Part shown: positions 58,901-64,000 of the stretch, in pieces | Layout: each line of letters starts with the position of its first letter | How positions within the stretch are numbered: the first letter of the stretch is position 1 | From: Desulfarculus sp. | GTDB lineage: Bacteria; Desulfobacterota; Desulfarculia; Desulfarculales; Desulfarculaceae | Assembly: GCA_016218705.1 (NCBI GenBank) | Contig: JACRDC010000036.1 | Location: forward strand, 1-64,000 | Length of the DNA stretch: 64,000 bases | Reading direction: 5' to 3' | Notes under the pieces: generated by a model | Databases searched by the model: none | Seen by the model: the letters and a program-made list of their open reading frames with translations, nothing else | Told to the model about the DNA's origin: nothing | Program-made: the position numbers and the translations under genes

Positions 58901-60820
58901 CTAGCTCTTTCTAGAAATGACTCGTTTGTCCTCGGGGATGGGGGCCGGCACCGGCTCGCCGGACAACTTGGTGACCGCCGAGAATTTCTGCGGGCAGACC
59001 TCGAAGCAGGTGCCGCACTTGGTGCACTTTTCCTGGTCCACGATGTGAATCTTGCCCTTGCCCCCCTCGATGGCCCCCGCCGGGCACTTGCGGCCGCAGA
59101 TCATGCAGGCCTGGCACTTGGCGGGGTCAATGTAGAAGGACACCAGCTCCTTGCAGGACAGGGCCGGGCACCTCTTGTGCTTGATGTGGGCCTCGTACTC
59201 GTCGCGGAAGTAGCGCAGGGTGCTGAGGAAGGGGTTGGGCGCGCTCTTGCCCAGGGCGCACAGGGCCGCCTCCTTGGCCGTCTCGGACAGGTCCTCCAGC
59301 AGCTCGATATCGCCTTCCTTGCCCTGGCCGGTGGTGATGTTGGTCAGCAGCTTGAGCATCTGGCGCAGGCCCTCGCGGCAGGGCACGCACTTGCCGCAGG
59401 ACTCGTCGGTGAGGAACTGGATGAAGTACCTGGCCACGTCCACCATGCAGGTGCTTTCGTCCAATACGATCATGCCGCCGGAGCCCATCATGGAGCCGGC
59501 CTTGGTCAACTCGTCGAAGCCCACCGGCAGGTCCAACAGGTCCTCGGGTATGCAGCCCCCGGAAGGCCCGCCCGTCTGCACGGCCTTGAATTTCTTGCCG
59601 CCGGGGATGCCGCCGCCGATCTTGTAGATGATGTCGCGCAGGCTCATGCCCATGGGCACCTCGACCAGGCCGGTGTTGGTGATCTTGCCCACCACCGAGA
59701 ATATCTTGGTGCCCTTGCTCTTTTCGGTGCCGAACTGGGTGAACCAGTCGGCGCCCTTGTTGATAATCAGCGGCACGTTGGCCCAGGTTTCCACGTTGTT
59801 GAGGACGCTGGGCTTTTCCCAAAGACCCTTGATGTTGGAGCGCACGTACTTGGGCCTGGGCTCGCCCACGCGGCCCTCCAGGGAGGTCATCAGGGCGGTG
59901 GACTCGCCGCAGACAAAGGCGCCGGCGCCCTGGTGCACCTTGACCGTGAAGTCAAACCCCGAGCCAAGGATGTTCTTGCCCAGGAAGCCGTACTCCTCGG
60001 CCTTCTTGATGGCGATGTTCACGTTCTCCACGGCCAGGGGATACTCTTGACGCACGTAGATGTAGCCTTCGTGGGACCCTATGGCGAAGGCGCCCAGGGT
60101 CAGGCCTTCGAGTATGGAGTGCGGGTTGCCCTCCAACAGACTGCGGTCCATGTAGGCGCCAGGGTCGCCTTCGTCGGCGTTGACGATGACGTACTTAATG
60201 GGCTCGGGGGCGTTGCGCGAGCCCTCCCACTTCCGGCCGGCGGGGAAGCCACCGCCGCCCCTGCCGCGCAGGTTGGACTTTTTTATCTCTTCCAACACAT
60301 CCACGGGGCTCATGTGGTGGAGGGCCTTTGACAGGGCGGCATAGCCGCCTATGGCCAAATAATCTTCTATGTTCTTGGGGTCAATGTTGCCATTGGAGCC
60401 AAAAACCAGGCGCTCTTGATATTTATAAAAAGGTATCTCGGATTCGCGGATTATCTTTTCCTTGGTGCTGGGGTCGGTATACAGCAGGCGGTCTATTATC
60501 TTGTTGCCGATTATGGTTTCCGAGATGATCTCCGGGACGTCCTTGGGCTCAATCTGGAAGTAGCAAATCTCCTCGGGGTGGATGACGATAATCGGGCCGC
60601 GCTCGCAAAAACCATGGCACCCGGTCTTCCTGACCTCCACCTTGCCGGCCAGGCCTTGTTTTTGTATCTCTTCCTCGATGGCCAGGGCCACCGCGCCACT
60701 TCCCGTGGCATGACAAGCCGACCCCGAGCAAATGGTGATACAGGTCTTGTTTGGGTCTCTTTTTGATAGGATCGCTTCTCGAAGCGCTTCTAATTCGGCT
60801 GGTGATTTAACAAGAGGCAT
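58901..60820 (-). CDS. nuoF: NuoF/HoxF-type NADH-oxidising flavoprotein subunit
   Basis: 639 residues. 30-115: thioredoxin-like [2Fe-2S] domain (CSGSACHATGS; KTGCHGFCERGP). 150-390: FMN/NADH domain with GRGGGGFPAGRKWEG, NADEGDPGAYMDRSLLEGNPH and CGESTALMTSLEG. SLBB domain (about 395-440). ESCGKCVPCREG and a distal Cys form the N3 cluster. 555-625: two more [4Fe-4S] motifs (CQACMICGRKCPAGAI; CTKCGTCFEVCPQ). This long form with terminal ferredoxins occurs in electron-bifurcating hydrogenases and HdrA-linked NADH modules. Everything missing from the complex I gene at 50091-50891 is present here. Confidence 0.93.
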   Translation of the reverse strand: MPLVKSPAELEALREAILSKRDPNKTCITICSGSACHATGSGAVALAIEEEIQKQGLAGKVEVRKTGCHGFCERGPIIVIHPEEICYFQIEPKDVPEIISETIIGNKIIDRLLYTDPSTKEKIIRESEIPFYKYQERLVFGSNGNIDPKNIEDYLAIGGYAALSKALHHMSPVDVLEEIKKSNLRGRGGGGFPAGRKWEGSRNAPEPIKYVIVNADEGDPGAYMDRSLLEGNPHSILEGLTLGAFAIGSHEGYIYVRQEYPLAVENVNIAIKKAEEYGFLGKNILGSGFDFTVKVHQGAGAFVCGESTALMTSLEGRVGEPRPKYVRSNIKGLWEKPSVLNNVETWANVPLIINKGADWFTQFGTEKSKGTKIFSVVGKITNTGLVEVPMGMSLRDIIYKIGGGIPGGKKFKAVQTGGPSGGCIPEDLLDLPVGFDELTKAGSMMGSGGMIVLDESTCMVDVARYFIQFLTDESCGKCVPCREGLRQMLKLLTNITTGQGKEGDIELLEDLSETAKEAALCALGKSAPNPFLSTLRYFRDEYEAHIKHKRCPALSCKELVSFYIDPAKCQACMICGRKCPAGAIEGGKGKIHIVDQEKCTKCGTCFEVCPQKFSAVTKLSGEPVPAPIPEDKRVISRKS

Positions 60821-60829
60821 TGTGTTCCC

Positions 60830-61282
60830 CTACTCATAGCTCTGTAAGACGTTCTTGGTTTCAACCGGGGTCATCTTGCCATAGGTTTTACCGTCAATCT
60901 CCAGCACTGGCCCCAAGGCGCAACAGCCCAGGCAGTTGACGGTTTCCAGGCTGAATTTCAGCTCCAGGTCCGTTTCACCAGGTTTGATTCCGGTCAGGTC
61001 CTGCACGGCATCCAGGACCCTGGTGGCCCCTCGGACATGGCAGGCCGTGCCCATGCAGATGTGGACCTCGTGGCGCCCCTTGGGTACCAGGCTGAAGGCC
61101 TTGTAGAAGGTGGAGATGTGGTGGACCCTGGTCAGGGGCACCTGGAGCTCCTGGCTGATCCTCTCCATGACTTCCTTGGGCAGCCAACTGTTTTCACTTT
61201 GAATTTCCAGCAATATCTGGATAAGTGAGCTGGCCTCGCCATGGTGCTTGGCAATGATCTCGTCAACCCTGGTCAAATCCAT
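60830..61282 (-). CDS. nuoE: NuoE-type thioredoxin-like [2Fe-2S] subunit
   Basis: 150 residues. An N-terminal helical bundle (LTRVDEIIAKHHGEASSLIQILLEIQSENSWLPKEV), then the four-Cys [2Fe-2S] site: CMGTACHVRGA and CLGCCALGPV. Standard length. It precedes nuoF by 9 bp in the HdrA operon. Confidence 0.94.
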   Translation of the reverse strand: MDLTRVDEIIAKHHGEASSLIQILLEIQSENSWLPKEVMERISQELQVPLTRVHHISTFYKAFSLVPKGRHEVHICMGTACHVRGATRVLDAVQDLTGIKPGETDLELKFSLETVNCLGCCALGPVLEIDGKTYGKMTPVETKNVLQSYE

Positions 61283-61328
61283 CGCCGTTTTCCAGTCCTT
61301 ATTGAAGCAGAGAACTCAGCCCCGCGTT

Positions 61329-62096
61329 TCAGGCCAAATGGAAGCGCTTTTCAGCGCTGTCATAAGCCACCAGCCCGTGCATCGAGGATACGTTCATGTA
61401 GTTGGACACCTCGGATGGCTTCAGGCTCAGCTTCTCGGCGATCTCGCCCGTGGAGAGGGGGCTCTCCTTCAAGAGCAGCATTATCTGGGCCATGGCCAGC
61501 TTCTCGACGATAAGCTGGTCGAACAGGGTGCGCATTTCCCCGGAGCCGTAGAACTTCCTGTACTTTTCCTCGGACTTTTCCGGCAGGCGCAGTCTTTCTC
61601 TCTCCACCAGGCGCAGGTAGGGCACCAGCTTCTTGGCCGCCTCCAGCTTGAGCCTCATGAGGCCGATGTCAAGGCCCTCGCCCTTGCCCAGGGGGCCCAG
61701 CTCTCTTATGGTCTTGGCAAAGGAGTTGATGGACTCGGCCAGCAGAATGCCGTCGCTGGCGTTCATGAACTGAATTCGCAGCCGCTCGGGGTTGACCCCG
61801 ATCTGGGTGAGGATCATCTTGGCCAACAGCGTGTTGCCCAGGGCGTCGAAATTGCCGTGGGTGACATAGTTGCACTCGCCCAGCCGGCACCCCCCGATGA
61901 AGACGCCGTCCTGGCCGTTGGCAAAGGCCCTCAGGATGAATTCCAAGTCAACCCTACCCGAGCACATGACCCGGATGAGCCGCATTTCATTTGAATATTG
62001 TAGTCTGGAAACTCCAGCCAAATCTGCCGCGCCGTACGCTCACCAATGGCAGACAAAACCCAGGAGCCTAGGCTTGTGCGCGATGTTTGCCGTCAT
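61329..62096 (-). CDS. mvhD: MvhD/FlxD-family electron-transfer subunit with probable selenocysteine (TGA at 62040-62042)
   Basis: 255 residues if the in-frame TGA at codon 19 is read as selenocysteine. From ATG 62096 the frame gives KPRLLGFVCHW-TGA-AYGAADLAGVSRLQ, and homologues have Cys at the TGA position (CNWCxYxxADLAG), a [2Fe-2S] ligand. The downstream part is typical MvhD: IRVMCSGRVDLEFILRAFANGQDGVFIGGCRLGECNY. Starting after the TGA would delete the first ligand pair. A compact hairpin follows the TGA at a SECIS-like distance (62005-62017). Extra C-terminal residues (about 165-255) end in a winged-helix-like region (STGEIAEKLSLKPSEVSNYMNVSSMHGLV), unusual for MvhD. It passes electrons between NuoEF/HoxU-like and HdrA. 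AAGGCGG precedes the ATG. Confidence 0.8.
62000..62022 (-). promoter_or_regulatory. Candidate bacterial SECIS hairpin
   Basis: On the mRNA, CUGGA-GUU-UCCAG (62017-62005) forms a 5-bp stem with a G-U-U loop whose G is the 28th base after the UGA. Bacterial SECIS elements have a short stem with G and U in the apical loop at roughly this distance. The lower stem is weak, so this is a candidate only. Confidence 0.5.
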
Positions 62097-62139
62097 TTGG
62101 TTTACCGCCTTTCCCGTGGCACGGGTGCATGGCCCATTA

Positions 62140-64000
62140 CTAAAGCGCTAGGACGCCGGGACCCGGAGCCGCGTCTATTTGGCTTTCGATCTCTTCATCG
62201 GTGAAGTGCTTGAGGTAGATGGCCCCGGTGGGGCACTTGGTGTTGCACAGCCCGTCGCCCTTGCACAGGATGGGGTTGACCCTGGCCTTCCTGCCCTGGG
62301 GGGTCTGGTGGAACTCGATGGCGTTGTAGGTGCACGCGGTGATGCAGGCCCCGCAGGAGACGCAGTTGTTTTCCAGCACCTCGCACACCGCGCCCGAGGC
62401 CACCACGGTGTCCTTGGACAGCAGGGTGAGGACCCGACCGGCGGCGCCATAGGCCTGGCTGATGGATTCGGCGATGGTCTTGGGATATTGGGCCATGCCG
62501 CAGAGGTACATGCCATCTATGGAGAACTCGACGGGCTTGAGCTTGGCGTGGGCCTCCTTGAAGAAGCCGTCGGGGTTCAGGGTGACCTTGAACAGGCCGG
62601 CGACCTCCTGGGTGGATTCGGCGGGAATGATGGCCGCCGACAAGACCAGGAGGTCGGCGTCAATGCCCAGCTCCATGCCCAGGATCTGGTCCCGCACCCC
62701 TACCTTGACCGGGCCGCCCTCGCCCTCGTCGCCCAATTCCACCGTGGGCTTGCCGTCCACGTCGTAGCGGATGAACTTGACGTCTTGGTTGGAGGCCTCG
62801 CGGTAGTAGTCCTCGCTGAAGCCGTAGGTGCGCATGTCGCGGAACAGCACATGGATGTCCGCGCCGGGGTTGACCTCCTTGAGCTTGAGCGCGTTCTTTA
62901 TGGCGTGGCCGCAGCAGATGCGCGCGCAGTAGTTGCGGTCCTCCTGCCGGCAGCCCACGCACTGGATCATCACCACGGTCTGGGCGGCCAGCACGGCCTC
63001 GTCCTGGGCGCTGATCTTTTCTTCCAGCTCCAACTGGGTCATCACGCGGCCGCTTTGCCCATACAGGTATTCCGTGGGCTTGTACTCGGCGGCCCCCGTG
63101 GCGATGACGCCGGCCCCGTGCTTGATCTCGCTCAGGCCCTTCTCGGACCTGACGGTGGTGACGAAGTTGCCCACGTAACCCGCCACGTCCAGGATGGTGG
63201 CCTCGTGGTAGACCTTTATCCGCGGGTCTTGGTACACCGCCTTGATGGTGTCCCGCACGAATTTTTGCACGTCCATGCCATCCAGGGCATGGCTGATGCG
63301 CCGCGCGTTGCCTCCCAGGGTCTTTTCCTTCTCGAGCAGGTGGACCTCGCACCCCTGCTGGGCGATGGACAGCGCGCAGGTCATGCCCGCCACGCCGCCT
63401 CCCACCACCAGGGCCGTCTTGTTCACCGGCAGGTCGAATTCCTGCAAGGGCGCCAGGAGGCAGGACCTGGCCACGGACATCCTCACTATGTCCTTGGCCT
63501 TGTCGGTGGCCTCCTCTTTTTCCTTGGAGTGCACCCAGGAGTTGTGCTCCCGGATGTTGGCCATCTCAAAGTAGTATTGGTTCAGGCCCGCCTCCAGCAG
63601 CGTGTCGCGGAACAAGGGCTCCAGGGTCCGGGGCGAGCAGGCGGCCACCACCACGCGGTTGAGCCCCCTTTCCTTGATTATCTCCGAGATCTGCATGGCC
63701 GAGTTGGTGGCGCAGGAGAACAACTGCTCCTGGGCGTAGACCACGTTGGGCAGGGTCAGGGCATAGTCCACCACCGAGGGGACGTTAACCACGCTGCCGA
63801 TGTTGGCGCCGCAGTGGCAGACGAAGACGCCCACCCTGGGCTCCTCGCCCGCCACGTCGCGCTCGGGGGGATAAACCCGGGCCTCGCTGAGCTGGCCCCT
63901 GCGGTAGCTGAGCTGTTGGCCGCACTGGGCCCCGGCGCCGCTGGCGGAGAAAACCGACTCCGGGATGTCGGTGGGCCCCTGGAAACCGCCGCTGACGTAG
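62140..64000 (-). CDS. hdrA: Heterodisulfide-reductase-like subunit A, 5' end outside window
   Basis: 619 residues visible; the frame stays open to the window edge, and the segment upstream of the GTG at 63855 (DIPESVFSASGAGAQCG..., VYPPERDV) reads as HdrA family, so the gene continues outside. Visible parts: VGVFVCHCGANIG, the FAD-binding motif ALVVGGGVAGMTCALSIAQQG, a Cys-rich cluster region (CVGCRQEDRNYCARICC), and two C-terminal [4Fe-4S] motifs (CVSCGACITACTYNAI; CKGDGLCNTKCPTGAI). HdrA holds the bifurcating FAD. With MvhD, NuoE, NuoF and a HoxU-like subunit it should couple NADH, ferredoxin and a third acceptor. HdrB/C are not in the window. Confidence 0.9.
   Translation of the reverse strand, partial: YVSGGFQGPTDIPESVFSASGAGAQCGQQLSYRRGQLSEARVYPPERDVAGEEPRVGVFVCHCGANIGSVVNVPSVVDYALTLPNVVYAQEQLFSCATNSAMQISEIIKERGLNRVVVAACSPRTLEPLFRDTLLEAGLNQYYFEMANIREHNSWVHSKEKEEATDKAKDIVRMSVARSCLLAPLQEFDLPVNKTALVVGGGVAGMTCALSIAQQGCEVHLLEKEKTLGGNARRISHALDGMDVQKFVRDTIKAVYQDPRIKVYHEATILDVAGYVGNFVTTVRSEKGLSEIKHGAGVIATGAAEYKPTEYLYGQSGRVMTQLELEEKISAQDEAVLAAQTVVMIQCVGCRQEDRNYCARICCGHAIKNALKLKEVNPGADIHVLFRDMRTYGFSEDYYREASNQDVKFIRYDVDGKPTVELGDEGEGGPVKVGVRDQILGMELGIDADLLVLSAAIIPAESTQEVAGLFKVTLNPDGFFKEAHAKLKPVEFSIDGMYLCGMAQYPKTIAESISQAYGAAGRVLTLLSKDTVVASGAVCEVLENNCVSCGACITACTYNAIEFHQTPQGRKARVNPILCKGDGLCNTKCPTGAIYLKHFTDEEIESQIDAAPGPGVLAL

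Noticed and set aside
61329-62021. Reading the MvhD gene as starting at the GTG/ATG after the TGA
   Set aside because: That would discard conserved residues including cluster ligands that are plainly encoded upstream in the same frame with a ribosome-binding site, so the recoded longer gene is preferred.
1-64000. tRNA, rRNA or known riboswitch
   Set aside because: Reading the gaps between genes I found no tRNA-like cloverleaf with conserved loop bases, no rRNA stretch and no recognisable riboswitch core; a covariance-model scan would be needed to exclude them fully.

Overview
The window is about 64 kb of GC-rich bacterial DNA. The gene content is a complex I operon without a normal FMN-type NuoF, an HdrA/MvhD/NuoEF-type flavin-based electron module, FdhD, an apparent selenocysteine codon, many hybrid histidine kinases and a lipopolysaccharide or capsule locus. 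This suggests an anaerobic member of the Desulfobacterota (former Deltaproteobacteria), possibly near Desulfarculales. The taxonomic placement is inference from gene content; no rRNA or other marker gene is present.

Layout. 1-139 is the end of an insertion sequence leaving the window. 535-918 is a chagasin-type protease-inhibitor lipoprotein. 948-16727 is a surface-polysaccharide locus: a leftward operon (NeuB-family synthase, GT4, GT-C membrane glycosyltransferase, methyltransferase, GT2), then rightward GT2, GT-C and GT9 genes, then a DegT-type sugar aminotransferase and another GT-C protein. This locus is interrupted at about 11.3-14.0 kb by accessory DNA: two large inverted-repeat structures, a pentapeptide-repeat/TIR protein, and an IS remnant that is itself split by a 242-bp multi-hairpin element. 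16.8-19.3 kb carries a zinc-ribbon protein, a lipoprotein and a B12-binding radical SAM protein. 19.5-32.8 kb is a signalling block: chemoreceptor, degenerate receiver-like protein, sigma-54 activator, hybrid kinase, LIV-type binding protein, then a second hybrid kinase with an HDOD response regulator. A fourth GT-C protein, a solitary HigA-like regulator, a second copy of the multi-hairpin element and a large PAS hybrid kinase follow.

40.4-54.3 kb is a rightward complex I operon, nuoABCDHIJKLMN. It ends in two unusual genes: a minimal NuoE/NuoF hybrid that keeps the iron-sulphur parts but has lost the FMN/NADH domain, and a 1148-residue NuoG fused to a GltD-like FAD/NAD(P) oxidoreductase. 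A 52-residue membrane peptide and a tandem-GAF protein follow. After a MITE-like palindromic element come a CaiB/BaiF CoA-transferase and fdhD.

58.3-64.0 kb is a leftward operon for a soluble NADH-linked bifurcating complex: HdrA (5' end outside the window), MvhD with an in-frame TGA at the second Cys of its CxxC-like motif (probable selenocysteine), NuoE, full-length NuoF and a HoxU-like ferredoxin subunit. The ordinary FMN-type NADH module is therefore linked to HdrA rather than to complex I, while complex I has a GltD-type flavin module instead.

The two observations most worth following are (i) the multi-hairpin element family at 13548-13789 and 36060-36261, whose stems differ in sequence but keep perfect pairing and one copy of which has inserted into a transposase gene, and (ii) the recoded MvhD gene together with the rearranged NADH-input modules.
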